From Propioniciclava sp. MC1595 (GTDB lineage Bacteria > Actinomycetota > Actinomycetes > Propionibacteriales > Propionibacteriaceae): DNA of 64,000 nucleotides. Position 1 is the stretch's first letter, and each line of letters begins with the position of its first letter. Position numbers and translations under genes: made by a program. Positions 51,163 to 61,226 of this stretch are shown here, in pieces. Below the pieces are notes generated by a model, which searched no databases, had not been told where the DNA came from, and worked only from the letters and a program-made list of their open reading frames with translations. The stretch is taken from positions 2,666,001 to 2,730,000 of the forward strand of contig NZ_CP071870.1 of NCBI RefSeq assembly GCF_017569205.1, given 5' to 3'.

Positions 51163-51744
51163 TCACTCGCGCAGCGCCCGCCCCAGCGCCTCGAGACGCC
51201 GTTCGAGCACGGCCACGCGCTCGCCCAGCTCACCGGCCTCGGCCCCTTCCACCGGCACGCTGCCGGTCGGGAGCGACTCGGCCTCCGCCGAGCGGCGGAT
51301 GAACGTGAGGTATCCCACGCCCACCGTGACCACCAGGGCCGCCAGCGCGACGAAGAAGCGCGTCACCTGGCCCGAACTGCTCGCCAGCGACTGGCCCACG
51401 GCGTAGATCATCGTGAAGATGCCACCGAGCAGCAGGCCGTTCGAGATCACGGCCATCCGTGCCGGGCGCCACAGCGACACCAGCAGGATCAGGGTCGCGC
51501 AGACGAGCAGGATGATGCTGGTGTTCAGCGACCACGCTTCCTGGGCCGCCTGGGCGGCGCGGGTCGCCGCCTCCTGCTGGGCGATCTGCTCGGCGGTGGG
51601 CTCGGCGCCCGGGTACTTGTCCCACGCCATCTCGGGCCAGCGGGGCTGCGGGTGGAACGTGTTGATGCCGATGGCGACCAGCCCGACGACCACCAGCCCC
51701 AGGAAGAACGAGTAGATGACCTGCAGCAGCGACACCGCTTTCAT
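51163..51744 (-). CDS. Four-helix membrane protein with C-terminal coiled coil, function unknown
   Basis: A 193-residue protein. Helix 1 is IYSFFLGLVVVGLVAIGIN, followed by an external loop (HPQPRWPEMAWDKYP, then a Glu/Ala-rich helix), helices 2 to 4 (IILLVCATLILLVSLW; ISNGLLLGGIFTMIYAVG; FFVALAALVVTVGVGYLTF) and a cytoplasmic tail ending in a heptad-like segment ERVAVLERRLEALGRALRE. No family name comes to mind. ATG 51744 follows AAGGAGG by six bases, so it is well expressed in principle. It is 40 bases upstream of the APC permease on the same strand and may share its transcript. Confidence 0.75.
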   Translation of the reverse strand: MKAVSLLQVIYSFFLGLVVVGLVAIGINTFHPQPRWPEMAWDKYPGAEPTAEQIAQQEAATRAAQAAQEAWSLNTSIILLVCATLILLVSLWRPARMAVISNGLLLGGIFTMIYAVGQSLASSSGQVTRFFVALAALVVTVGVGYLTFIRRSAEAESLPTGSVPVEGAEAGELGERVAVLERRLEALGRALRE

Positions 51745-51834
51745 GGCCCCTCCTTGGCTCGACCCCCAGTCTCCCACCGCGGGGGCGCCCGCAGCAGGAG
51801 CACGCCTCCCCCGCGCGGCGTGACACGGGCTGCC

Positions 51835-51840
51835 TAACAT
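51835..51840 (+). promoter_or_regulatory. Leaderless -10 box TAACAT of tag
   Basis: TAACAT, six bases, then the ATG at 51847. Confidence 0.55.
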
Positions 51841-51846
51841 CCGGGT

Positions 51847-52368
51847 ATGAACAGACCCGCGTGGGCCGAGGCGTCGGCCCTGATGAGCGACTACTTCGAC
51901 ACCGAGTGGGGGTTCCCGGTGCGCGACACCCCGGGCGTCTACGAGCGCATCGTGCTCGAGGGCTTCCAGTCGGGCCTGTCGTGGGCCGTGGTGCTGCGCA
52001 AGCGACCGGGGTTCCGGGCGGCGTTCGACGGGTTCGACCCCGAGGTCGTCGCGCGCTACACCGCGGCCGACGTCGAGCGCCTGCTGGCCGATCCGGGCAT
52101 CGTCCGCAACCGCCGCAAGATCGAGGCGGCCATCACCAACGCCCGGGCGACGACCGCGATGACCGACGCCGGGGTCGACCTGGGCGACCTCGTCTGGTCC
52201 TTCCGCCCCGACGACCCCACCGCGGGGGCGGACGCCACGGAGTCACCCGAGTCGCTCGCCCTGTCGAAGGCGCTGAAGAAGCACGGCTTCGTCTTCGTCG
52301 GCCCGGTGACGATGTTCGCCCTGATGCAGGCGATCGGCATCCTCGAGCACCGCCAGTCCTTCTCGTGA
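51847..52368 (+). CDS. tag: DNA-3-methyladenine glycosylase I-like protein lacking the zinc ligands
   Basis: Base-excision glycosylase of 173 residues that removes 3-methyladenine. It aligns by eye with E. coli Tag without gaps at the start: Glu38 in VLEGFQSGLSW, Trp46, then RRKIEAAITNARA and SKALKKHGFVFVGP. However, Cys4 is Pro, His17 is Phe (YFDTEWG instead of YHDNEWG) and the C-terminal NDHxxxC motif is absent (the protein ends LEHRQSFS). In E. coli these residues hold a structural zinc. The fold and substrate pocket otherwise look intact. ATG 51847 is in leaderless position. Confidence 0.88.
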   Translation: MNRPAWAEASALMSDYFDTEWGFPVRDTPGVYERIVLEGFQSGLSWAVVLRKRPGFRAAFDGFDPEVVARYTAADVERLLADPGIVRNRRKIEAAITNARATTAMTDAGVDLGDLVWSFRPDDPTAGADATESPESLALSKALKKHGFVFVGPVTMFALMQAIGILEHRQSFS

Positions 52369-52371
52369 CGA

Positions 52372-52400
52372 CGGCATGGCTCCACCAGGGAGCCATGCCG
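52372..52400. terminator. Bidirectional hairpin between tag and gnd
   Basis: Perfect 12-bp arms CGGCATGGCTCC (52372-52383) and complement (52389-52400) with a 5-nt loop, between convergent genes. Confidence 0.85.
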
Positions 52401-52421
52401 ACATCCTGACGGGCGTTCGCC

Positions 52422-53375
<954 letters not shown>

Positions 53376-53467
53376 GCGAAGCCTCCCTGCGGTCGTTGGC
53401 ACCGAGCGTAGCCGGGGCCGGGGCATCGCAGGGGCGGATCGACCCGGGCGCTTCGAGTGCCGAGGAC

Positions 53468-53502
53468 TAGACTCGCGGGGAAGTCCCCGGTCGACCACCG
53501 GG
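53468..53502 (+). promoter_or_regulatory. Promoter and overlapping palindromes upstream of ctaG-copA
   Basis: TAGACT (53468-53473) is a likely -10 box. Right after it, CGGGGA-AG-TCCCCG (53476-53489) is a perfect palindrome, and CCCGGT-CGACC-ACCGGG (53486-53502) forms a second stem that shares bases with it, so only one can form at a time. The first could be an operator over the start site; together they could form an RNA switch. Confidence 0.45.
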
Positions 53503-53526
53503 TCACCCAGACCACCGAGGTAGTTC

Positions 53527-55524
53527 GTGACCACCACGTCCCCGTCGTCCCTCGCGCCGAGCCGGCGCAGCACCGTCGTGCTCCTGTCGATCATCGGTGC
53601 CGCCGTCGCCGCGTACGTCGCGGTCTGGCTGGTCGGGCTCGACCTCGCCGTGCGCCCACCGCTCCCGGCGCGCATCCAGGCCGACGACGTCACCGGCATG
53701 ATCTCGCTGGTCAGCGACCTCACCGCGCGCCTGGCCGCGCTGGGCACCCTGGGCGTCCTGTCGGGCGTCGTCGGGTTCACGCCCCGCGGCACCGACCACA
53801 CCATCAGCGACCGGGCCCGGCGCCTGCTGCCGTGGGCCGGCCGGCTCGGGCAGGTCTGGTTCGCGGCCTCGCTGCTCAACACATTCGCCAACCCGGCCTA
53901 CGTCAACGGCGTGCCGATCGGCACGACGATGCGGCCCCAGGCGTGGTGGACGTTCATCTGGGCCTCCCCCTCCGGGCTGGCGTGGCTGGCCTCCGCGCTC
54001 GTCGCCGCGGCCGTGGTGGCCGCGGTCTACACCAGCCGCCACTGGGCGAGCTTCCTGATCGGCCTGGTCGCCGGGGTGATCGCGCTGGCGTTCGTCGGCG
54101 TCACCGGCAACGTCACGGTCGGCTACAACCACGACTGGGCCACCGACGCGATGGTCGCCATCGCGTTCACCGCCATCCCGCTGATGACGGCCGCGCTGGG
54201 CGCCTGGCTCGTCGGGACGCCGGCCTCCGCCATGCGCTACCAGCGCCTGGTCCTCCCCCTGCTCCTGGTCACCGCCGGCGGCCACGCCGTGGTCGCGTGG
54301 CAGCAGATGTCCGGCCAGCCGCTGACCAGCACCCCGTACGGCCTGTGGACGATCGCGATCTTCGTCATCCTCGGCCTGTTCGCCGTGAGCTGGGTCGTGC
54401 GCCAGTTCGTCGGCGGGCGCACCGCCGGCAGCATCGGTCGCGACGTCGTGCTCGCCATCGCCTACCTGACCTGCCTGACCGCCGAGAACCACATCCCGAC
54501 GCCGCGCTTCCTCGAGCCCCAGAGCATCATGGTCAACTACCTCGGCTACGAGGTGACCGTCGGTCCCACGATCGAACGCCTCGTCACGCCGGGGCGTCCG
54601 AACACCCTCTGGGTCGCGGTCGTCATGTTCGCCATCGGCGCCTACCTCGTCGGGGTGCTGCGCGCCCGCAAGCTCGGCCGCCACTGGCCCGTGCTGCGCA
54701 CGGTCGCGTGGATCGCCACCTGGCTGCTCACCCTGTTCCTGGCCGTCACCGGCCTGTGGGAGTACTCCACGGTCACCTACAGCTGGCACATGGTCGTGCA
54801 CATGACCGTCAACATGCTGGTCCCCGTGCTCGGCGTGCTGGGGGCACCGCTGGCCCTGATCCGCGAGGCGTCCGCACCCGGTGAGCACCACGTGTCGCTC
54901 GGTGACGCGCTCGACTCGCTCGAGGACCACCGCCTCTGGCAGTTCCTCACCAGCGCCCCCGTCGCGTGGCTCGCCTACGTGGGCAGCCTGTTCGCGGTGT
55001 ACTTCACCCCCGCGTTCTCGTGGCTGATGAAGTACCACTGGGCGCACCAGCTGATGCTGATCGCGTTCATGATGGTCGGCTACTTCTTCTTCACGATCAT
55101 CATCGGCGCCGACCGCACCGGCAAGCAGCTCCCGCACCTGCTCAAGCTCGCCCTCGTGATCTCGATCATGCCGTTCCACGCGGTGTTCGCGGTCGGCATC
55201 CTTCAGTCGCAGAGCCTCATCGGGGCCGAGTTCTACGAGACCATCTCGGTGCCGTGGCTGCCCGACCACGCGGCGCTGATGGCCGACCAGAACATCGCCG
55301 GGCAGGCGTCGTGGTTCCTCGGCGAGATCCCGCTGTTCGTCGTGATCGCCGCCCTGGCCGCCCAGTGGTTCCGCCAGGACGACAAGGAGGCCCACGAGAT
55401 CGACGAGGCCGTCGACTCCGGCGCCGACGACTCCTTCGACGCCTACAACGACATGCTCGCCGAGCTCGCCCGCCGCGACGAGAAGCGGGCCCGCGAGGCC
55501 ACCCTGAAGCGGTTCGAATCATGA
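53527..55524 (+). CDS. ctaG: Bifunctional CopD copper-resistance/CtaG cytochrome oxidase assembly protein
   Basis: Polytopic membrane protein of 665 residues joining two families. Residues ~1-330 form the CopD-like part with eight or so helices (GRLGQVWFAASLLNTFANPA, GYNHDWATDAM); residues ~350-620 form the caa3-type CtaG domain (SWHMVVHMTVNMLVPVLGV, KYHWAHQLMLIAFMMVGYFF). The tail is acidic and cytoplasmic. Such fusions are common in actinobacteria and are thought to move copper toward cytochrome oxidase. Conserved His residues in the CtaG helices are candidate ligands. GTG 53527 follows a weak CGAGG site; the stop overlaps copA (ATGA). Confidence 0.9.
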   Translation: MTTTSPSSLAPSRRSTVVLLSIIGAAVAAYVAVWLVGLDLAVRPPLPARIQADDVTGMISLVSDLTARLAALGTLGVLSGVVGFTPRGTDHTISDRARRLLPWAGRLGQVWFAASLLNTFANPAYVNGVPIGTTMRPQAWWTFIWASPSGLAWLASALVAAAVVAAVYTSRHWASFLIGLVAGVIALAFVGVTGNVTVGYNHDWATDAMVAIAFTAIPLMTAALGAWLVGTPASAMRYQRLVLPLLLVTAGGHAVVAWQQMSGQPLTSTPYGLWTIAIFVILGLFAVSWVVRQFVGGRTAGSIGRDVVLAIAYLTCLTAENHIPTPRFLEPQSIMVNYLGYEVTVGPTIERLVTPGRPNTLWVAVVMFAIGAYLVGVLRARKLGRHWPVLRTVAWIATWLLTLFLAVTGLWEYSTVTYSWHMVVHMTVNMLVPVLGVLGAPLALIREASAPGEHHVSLGDALDSLEDHRLWQFLTSAPVAWLAYVGSLFAVYFTPAFSWLMKYHWAHQLMLIAFMMVGYFFFTIIIGADRTGKQLPHLLKLALVISIMPFHAVFAVGILQSQSLIGAEFYETISVPWLPDHAALMADQNIAGQASWFLGEIPLFVVIAALAAQWFRQDDKEAHEIDEAVDSGADDSFDAYNDMLAELARRDEKRAREATLKRFES

Positions 55525-57773
55525 CCACCTCCCCCGAGGCCGAGGTCACCAGCGGCCTGGACCAGCGGGTCGAGCTCGACGTCTCGGGCATGACCTGCGC
55601 GGCCTGCGCCTCGCGCATCGAGAAGAAGCTCAACAAGATGCCCGGTGTGCGGGCCACCGTGAACTACGCGACCGAGCGCGCGGTGATCCTCGGGCTGTCC
55701 CCCGACCGCGCCCCCGACGCCGTCGATGTCGTCGAGAAGGCCGGCTACGGCGCCGCCCCCGTCGTCGAGGGCGAGGAGGGCCAGGGCTACGCCGACCGCG
55801 TGAAGATGCTGCGCAACCGGCTGATCGTCGCAGCCCTGCTCACCGTGCCGCTGGGCGACGTCGCGATCGTGCTCGCCCTCGCGCCGCAGATGCGGTTCCC
55901 GGGCTGGCAGTGGGTGCTGCTCGTCACCGCCCTGCCCGTCGTGTTCTGGAGTGCCTGGCCCTTCCACAAGGCCGCCTGGCGCAACCTGCGCCACGGCACC
56001 ACGTCGATGGACACCCTCGTCAGCCTCGGCATCCTCGCCGCGTTCACGTGGTCGCTGGTGGCCACCATCATCGGCGCCGAGGACACCACCGGCTACTGGC
56101 TCGGCTACGGCATCGCCCCGGCCGGCGCCGACACGCTCTACCTCGAGGTCGCCGCCGCGGTGACGACCTTCCTGCTGGGCGGCCGCTACATGGAGGCCCG
56201 CTCGAAGCGTTCGGCCCGGTCGGTGCTCTCGGCGCTCGGGCGCCTCGCGCCCAGCACCGTCCGCGTCATCCGCGACGGCGCCGAGGTCGTGATCCCCATC
56301 GGCGAGCTCAAGGTCGGCGACCGCTTCGGCGTCCGCCCCGGCGAGCGGATCGCCACCGACGGCACCGTCGAGATGGGCTCCTCCGCGATCGACACCTCGA
56401 TGATGACCGGCGAGCCGGTGCCCCGCGAGGTCACCGAGGGGGACGCCGTCCTCGGCGGCACCATCAACACCAACGGGGCGCTGATCGTGCGCGCGGACCG
56501 CGTCGGCGCGCACACCCAGCTCGCCCAGATGGCGGCCACGGCCGAGCAGGCGCAGGCCCGCAAGGCGTCGGTGCAGACGATGGTCGACAAGGTCGTGTCG
56601 TGGTTCGTGCCGATCGTGCTGGCCATCTCGGCGATCACGCTCGTCGCCTGGCTGCTGGCCGGCGGCGGCCCCCGTGCCGCGTTCTCGGCCGCGCTGTCGG
56701 TGCTGATCATCGCCTGCCCCTGCGCCCTCGGCCTGGCCACCCCGACGGCCCTCATGGTGGGCGTCGGCCGCGGCGGCCAGCTCGGCATCCTGATCAAGGG
56801 CCCCGACGCCCTCGAGGCCTCGGGCATCATCGACACCGTCGTGCTCGACAAGACCGGCACGCTGACCTCCGGCGAGATGTCCGTCGAGGCGGTGCACGGC
56901 TCGGACGCCCACCCGGCCGACGCGGTGCTGTCGGCCGCGGCGTCCGTGGAGGAGCAGTCGGAGCACCCCCTCGCCCGCGCGGTCACCGACCACGCGGCCG
57001 CCCGCGAGGTGCCCGTCGCCCGGGCCACCGACGTGCGCGCCATCCCCGGCCGCGGCATCGTCGGCACGGTCGCCGGCCGGCGCGTGCTGGTCGGCACCCC
57101 CGAGCTCATGGCCGACCAGGGCCTCGCCGTGCCCACCGCCCTGTCGGACGCCGTGGCCACGGCCGCCGCGGGGGGGCGCACCACGGTGCTGGTCGCCCTG
57201 GGCGACGAGGTCGCCGGGCGGATCGAGGTCGCCGACACGGTCAAGGACTCCGCGGCCGAGGCCGTCGCCCGTCTGAAGGAGATGGGCCTGCGCACCGTGC
57301 TGCTCACCGGCGACCGCAGGGCGGCCGGCGAGGCCATCGGCGCGGCCGTGGGTGTCGACGAGGTGATCGCCGAGGTCCTGCCGACCGACAAGTCGGCCGT
57401 CATCGAGCGCCTGCAGGCCGAGGGCCGCCGCGTGGCGATGGTCGGCGACGGCATCAACGACGCCGCGGCCCTGGCCTCGGCGAACCTGGGCCTGGCCGTG
57501 GTGTCGGGCACCGACGTGGCGATGAAGTCGGCCGACATCATCCTCGTCCGCCGCAACCTCGGCGTCATCCCCGACGCGATCGCCCTCGCCCGGCGCACGC
57601 TGCGCACGATCAAGGGCAACCTGGTCTGGGCGTTCGGCTACAACATCGCCGCGATCCCGCTGGCGGCGCTGGGCTTGCTCAACCCGCTGATCGCCGGGTT
57701 CGCGATGTCGCTGTCGAGCGTGTTCGTCGTGACGAACTCCACGCGCCTGCGCCGGTTCAAGCCGGGTCGCTGA
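55521..57773 (+). CDS. copA: Copper-translocating P1B-type ATPase
   Basis: Exports Cu(I) across the membrane at the cost of ATP; 750 residues. One N-terminal metal-binding domain has GMTCAACAS (Cys26, Cys29); the membrane CPC motif is ACPCALG (Cys399, Cys401); the phosphorylated aspartate is Asp443 in DKTGTLTSGEM; the actuator TGE is in MMTGEPVP and the P1B HP motif in EQSEHPLARA. The hinge is MVGDGINDAAAL. The ATG overlaps the ctaG stop, so both are made from one transcript. It ends tail to tail with the MHS gene, overlapping by 17 bases. Confidence 0.95.
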   Translation: MTTSPEAEVTSGLDQRVELDVSGMTCAACASRIEKKLNKMPGVRATVNYATERAVILGLSPDRAPDAVDVVEKAGYGAAPVVEGEEGQGYADRVKMLRNRLIVAALLTVPLGDVAIVLALAPQMRFPGWQWVLLVTALPVVFWSAWPFHKAAWRNLRHGTTSMDTLVSLGILAAFTWSLVATIIGAEDTTGYWLGYGIAPAGADTLYLEVAAAVTTFLLGGRYMEARSKRSARSVLSALGRLAPSTVRVIRDGAEVVIPIGELKVGDRFGVRPGERIATDGTVEMGSSAIDTSMMTGEPVPREVTEGDAVLGGTINTNGALIVRADRVGAHTQLAQMAATAEQAQARKASVQTMVDKVVSWFVPIVLAISAITLVAWLLAGGGPRAAFSAALSVLIIACPCALGLATPTALMVGVGRGGQLGILIKGPDALEASGIIDTVVLDKTGTLTSGEMSVEAVHGSDAHPADAVLSAAASVEEQSEHPLARAVTDHAAAREVPVARATDVRAIPGRGIVGTVAGRRVLVGTPELMADQGLAVPTALSDAVATAAAGGRTTVLVALGDEVAGRIEVADTVKDSAAEAVARLKEMGLRTVLLTGDRRAAGEAIGAAVGVDEVIAEVLPTDKSAVIERLQAEGRRVAMVGDGINDAAALASANLGLAVVSGTDVAMKSADIILVRRNLGVIPDAIALARRTLRTIKGNLVWAFGYNIAAIPLAALGLLNPLIAGFAMSLSSVFVVTNSTRLRRFKPGR

Positions 57774-59076
57774 CCCTCTCGTCCGCCGGCCGGGGCGCCT
57801 TGTGCCAGCGGTCGTCACGGGTCTCGCGCATGCGCCGGTAGACCAGCGCCGAGGCGACGCACAGGGCCACCATGACGCCCTCGAACACCCAGAACCGGCC
57901 CGCCTGCACCGTCGCGGTGGCGAGCACCGGGGCGAGGCCGCCGAAGACCGCCACCGCGATCCCGTACGGGAGCGAGATGCCGGCGGTGCGCACCTCGGGC
58001 GGGAACTGCTCGGCCATCACCGCGGCCAACGAGCCCGCGTAGGCCGCCAGCAGGACCGCGCTGACCGACACCGCCACGAGCACGCTCGACATCGTCTGGC
58101 CCACGGTGGACATGAGCGGGATGAACGTCAGCGCCGAGCCGATGGCGAAGAACAGCAGCAGCGGACGGCGTCCGAACCGGTCGGACAGGCGGCCCGAGAC
58201 GGGCTGCAGGATCGTGAACAGGGCCAGGCCGAGCATGGCCGCGACCTGGGCGTCCTTGATCTCGACGCCGGTCTTGAGGTTGAGCACCGACGGCAGCGAG
58301 ACGAACCAGAACTGGACCAGGGCGGTGCCGGCGGCCACGAGGCCGATGACGCGAAGCGCGGCGCGGGGGTGCTCGCGGAGCACCTCGGTGAGCGGTCGAC
58401 GGGCGACGCGGCCGGCGTCCTTGACGCGGGTGAAGGCCTCGGTGTCGGGCACGGCCATGCGCAGCCACAGGCCCAGCAGGCCGAGCACGGCGCCGATGCC
58501 GAACGCGATGCGCCAGCCCCAGCTCGTGAGGAACTCCTCGGTGCCGACCGAGAACATGACCGAGGCCAGCAGCGAGGCCAGCAAGGTGCCCGCGCCGACC
58601 GAGACCTGCTGCCACGAGCCCGCCCAGGCGCGGCGTCCGGGGGGCGCGTTCTCGACCAGGAACGCCGAGGAGGTGCCGAACTCGCCGCCGGCCGAGAAGC
58701 CCTGCACGCAGCGCGCGAGGGTGAGCAGCAGGGGTGCGGCGACGCCGATCTGGGCGTAGGTGGGCAGCACGGCGATCAGGGCGCTGGCGCCGGCCATCAG
58801 GAGGATGGTGAGGGTCATGCCGGCCCGGCGCCCGCGGCGGTCGGCGTACGAACCGAGGATCGCGCCGCCCAGGGGCCGGAAGAAGAAGCCGACCGCGAAG
58901 ACCGCGAAGGCGGCCAGGATGCGGGCCGCGCGGTCCTCGACGGGGAAGAAGCTGGCCGCGAAGTAGGGGACGAAGAAGCCGTACACGGACCAGTCGAACC
59001 ACTCGACGAGGTTGCCGACGGTGCCGGCGACCAGCGACCTGCGTCGATCGGCGTCGCTGTGGGCGCGCTTGCTGAT
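57757..59076 (-). CDS. MHS family MFS transporter with an apparent ATC start
   Basis: Twelve-helix metabolite:H+ symporter of about 439 residues. Family features: N-terminal VAGTVGNLVEWFDWSVYGFF, loop 2-3 GSYADRRGRRAGMT, the EFGTSSAFLVENAPPGRRAW segment and RLSDRFGRRPLLLFF. Substrates of the family include organic acids and osmolytes. The conserved N-terminus continues upstream of the first standard start (GTG 58986, VYGFF) with no ATG, GTG or TTG before an in-frame TAG. The best candidate is ATC at 59076, five bases after AGGGGG and downstream of a TAACGT box. A mutated ATG is the alternative. Confidence 0.82.
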   Translation of the reverse strand: MSKRAHSDADRRRSLVAGTVGNLVEWFDWSVYGFFVPYFAASFFPVEDRAARILAAFAVFAVGFFFRPLGGAILGSYADRRGRRAGMTLTILLMAGASALIAVLPTYAQIGVAAPLLLTLARCVQGFSAGGEFGTSSAFLVENAPPGRRAWAGSWQQVSVGAGTLLASLLASVMFSVGTEEFLTSWGWRIAFGIGAVLGLLGLWLRMAVPDTEAFTRVKDAGRVARRPLTEVLREHPRAALRVIGLVAAGTALVQFWFVSLPSVLNLKTGVEIKDAQVAAMLGLALFTILQPVSGRLSDRFGRRPLLLFFAIGSALTFIPLMSTVGQTMSSVLVAVSVSAVLLAAYAGSLAAVMAEQFPPEVRTAGISLPYGIAVAVFGGLAPVLATATVQAGRFWVFEGVMVALCVASALVYRRMRETRDDRWHKAPRPADERVSDPA

Positions 59077-59108
59077 GGTGACCCCCTGGCTAGCAGAACG
59101 TGCCTACG

Positions 59109-60263
59109 TTAGCGCCTGTCAGCCGTAGTGGGGATGCCCCGGGCCACCAGCCCTGCTTGCAGGCCGCGCCGGTCGACCTTGCCGGTGGGGCGCAGGGGCA
59201 GCGCATCGACGTGGACGACGTCCTTGGGGCGGGCGGCCGCGACCAGGTGGGCGGTGGACGCGCGCACGGCCTCGGCGTCGGCGTGACCGGTGGTGACGGC
59301 GATGACCCGGTGGCCCCACTCGGGGTCCGGGACCCCGACGACGACCCACTCCCCGGGGAGCGCAGCGAGGGCGTCCTCGACGTCGTGGGGGTTCACGTTG
59401 ACCCCGCCGGAGATGATCACGTCGTCGGCCCGCCCCCGGATCCGGAGGCGCCCGTCGACCAGCTCGCCCAGGTCGTGGGTGGCCAGCCAGCGGCGCCCGT
59501 CGTGCTCGACGAAGGGTTGGGCATCGGTGTCGAGGTAGCGGGTGGCCAAGTGGGGTCCCGCCACGTGGACCAGCCCGTCGACCAGGCGCACCTCGACCCC
59601 GTCGAGCGGGACGCCGTCGTAGACGCAGCCCCCCGAGGTCTCGGTGGAGCCGTAGGTGGTGATGATCCGGGCCCCGGCGGCCGCGGCCCGGCGGGCCAGG
59701 TCGGGCGGCAGGGCGGCCCCGCCGACGAGGATCGCGTCGAAGGCCCCCAGCTCGTCAGGGGCAAGCTCGACGGCGCGGCGCAGCTGGGTGGGCACGAGGG
59801 AGAGGTAGCGGCGTCGGCCCGGCTCGAGGGAGGCGACGGCACCCGCGAACAGGCCGGGGTCGAAGCCGCGGCGGGGGGCGTAGACCACCGGGCGCACCCC
59901 GGCCAGCACGCTGCGGGTGACCACCTGCAGGCCGGCCACCCCGTGCACCGGGAGCGAGGTGACCCACTGGCCCGGCCCCCCGATGCGGTCGAGCGTGGCC
60001 CGGGCCGAGGCGACCAGCGCCGCCAGCGACAACCCCACGAGGTGGCCGCGGCCGTCGGTCGACCCGGAGGTGGCGATCACGACGTCGACGCCGTCCAGGG
60101 GCTGGGTGATGCGGGCCCGCGCCTCGTCGGCCGCCCCCGCGGTGGCCGCCGGCAGGAGGACCGGGCCGGACGTGACGGTTTCCCTCCAGAGGATGGCGTC
60201 GTAGAGCGCCGCCACCGCTGCGGCCGACGTGCCGCCCGGCATCCTGTGGAGAGAAACCGTCAT
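59109..60263 (-). CDS. menE: o-Succinylbenzoate--CoA ligase
   Basis: Activates o-succinylbenzoate with CoA and ATP for menaquinone synthesis. The 384-residue AMP-binding enzyme is short for the class, as in actinobacterial MenE. Motifs: P-loop ATSGSTDGRGHLVGLS, the STGSE-type TTYGSTETSGGCVYDG, GRADDVIISGGVNVNPHDVE and the C-terminal PLRPTGKVDRR with the adenylation lysine. ATG 60263 has no strong ribosome-binding site; an ATG seven codons later is possible. It lies 16 bases after menB and should be co-transcribed with it. Confidence 0.93.
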   Translation of the reverse strand: MTVSLHRMPGGTSAAAVAALYDAILWRETVTSGPVLLPAATAGAADEARARITQPLDGVDVVIATSGSTDGRGHLVGLSLAALVASARATLDRIGGPGQWVTSLPVHGVAGLQVVTRSVLAGVRPVVYAPRRGFDPGLFAGAVASLEPGRRRYLSLVPTQLRRAVELAPDELGAFDAILVGGAALPPDLARRAAAAGARIITTYGSTETSGGCVYDGVPLDGVEVRLVDGLVHVAGPHLATRYLDTDAQPFVEHDGRRWLATHDLGELVDGRLRIRGRADDVIISGGVNVNPHDVEDALAALPGEWVVVGVPDPEWGHRVIAVTTGHADAEAVRASTAHLVAAARPKDVVHVDALPLRPTGKVDRRGLQAGLVARGIPTTADRR

Positions 60264-60279
60264 CTGGGGTGGGTGCCGG

Positions 60280-61218
60280 TCAGAAGTAGTGCGGGTAGCC
60301 GGTCCAGTCGGGGTCGCGGCGCTCGACGAAGGCGTCGCGGCCCTCCTGGGCCTCGGCGGTCATGTAGGCCAGCCGGGTGGCCTCGCCCGCGAAGACCTGC
60401 TGGCCGGCCAGCCCGTCGTCGACGAGGTTGAACGCGAACTTCAGCATCCGGATCGCCTGGGGGCTCTTGGTCGCGATGATCCGGGCGTACTCCAGGGCGA
60501 GCTCCTCGACCCGGTCGTGGTCGGCGACCTCGTTGACCACGCCCCAGCGCTCGGCGTCCTCGGCGGAGTACTCCCGGGCCAGGAAGAAGATCTCGCGGGC
60601 GCGCTTCTGCCCGATCTGCCGGGCCAGCAGGCCCGAGCCGTAGCCGGCGTCGAACGAGCCGACGTTGGCGTCGGTCTGCATGAACCGGGCCTCCTGCCGG
60701 GAGGCGATGCTCAGGTCGCACACCACGTTGAGCGAGTGACCGCCGCCCGCGGCCCAGCCCGACACCACGCAGATGACGACCTTCGGCATCGTGCGGATCA
60801 GCCGCTGCACCTCGAGGATGTGCAGCCGCCCCGCGCGCGCAGGGTCGATCTGCTCGCGCCGCTGCTCAGGGGCGGCCTCGTCGTCGGCCCCGTCGACCTC
60901 GTAACGGTAGCCGTCGCGCCCGCGGATCCGCTGGTCGCCGCCGGAGCAGAACGCCCAGCCGCCGTCCTTGGGCGAGGGCCCGTTGCCGGTCAGGATCACC
61001 GTGCCCACGTCGGAGGTCATCCGGGCGTGGTCGAGCGCGCGGTACAGCTCGTCCACCGTGTGCGGCCGGAACGCGTTGCGCACCTCCGGGCGGTCGAACG
61101 CGACCCGCACGACGGGCAGGTCGGTGCCTGCGGCGTCGATGCCCCGGTGGTAGGTGATGTCGGTGAAGTCGAAGCCCTCGACGGCGCGCCAGCGGGTCGG
61201 GTCGAACGGGTTGCCCAT
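60280..61218 (-). CDS. menB: 1,4-dihydroxy-2-naphthoyl-CoA synthase
   Basis: Crotonase-fold enzyme of 312 residues that cyclises o-succinylbenzoyl-CoA. Motifs: AFCSGGDQRIRGRDGYRYE, VVSGWAAGGGHSLNVVCDLS, QTDANVGSFDAGYGSGLLAR and the C-terminal DPDWTGYPHYF. The actinobacterial length with an insertion near residue 115-125 is normal. ATG 61218 is eight bases after TAGAGT and has no ribosome-binding site, so its transcript appears leaderless. It is divergent from menF. Confidence 0.95.
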   Translation of the reverse strand: MGNPFDPTRWRAVEGFDFTDITYHRGIDAAGTDLPVVRVAFDRPEVRNAFRPHTVDELYRALDHARMTSDVGTVILTGNGPSPKDGGWAFCSGGDQRIRGRDGYRYEVDGADDEAAPEQRREQIDPARAGRLHILEVQRLIRTMPKVVICVVSGWAAGGGHSLNVVCDLSIASRQEARFMQTDANVGSFDAGYGSGLLARQIGQKRAREIFFLAREYSAEDAERWGVVNEVADHDRVEELALEYARIIATKSPQAIRMLKFAFNLVDDGLAGQQVFAGEATRLAYMTAEAQEGRDAFVERRDPDWTGYPHYF

Positions 61219-61226
61219 GGTGGGTC

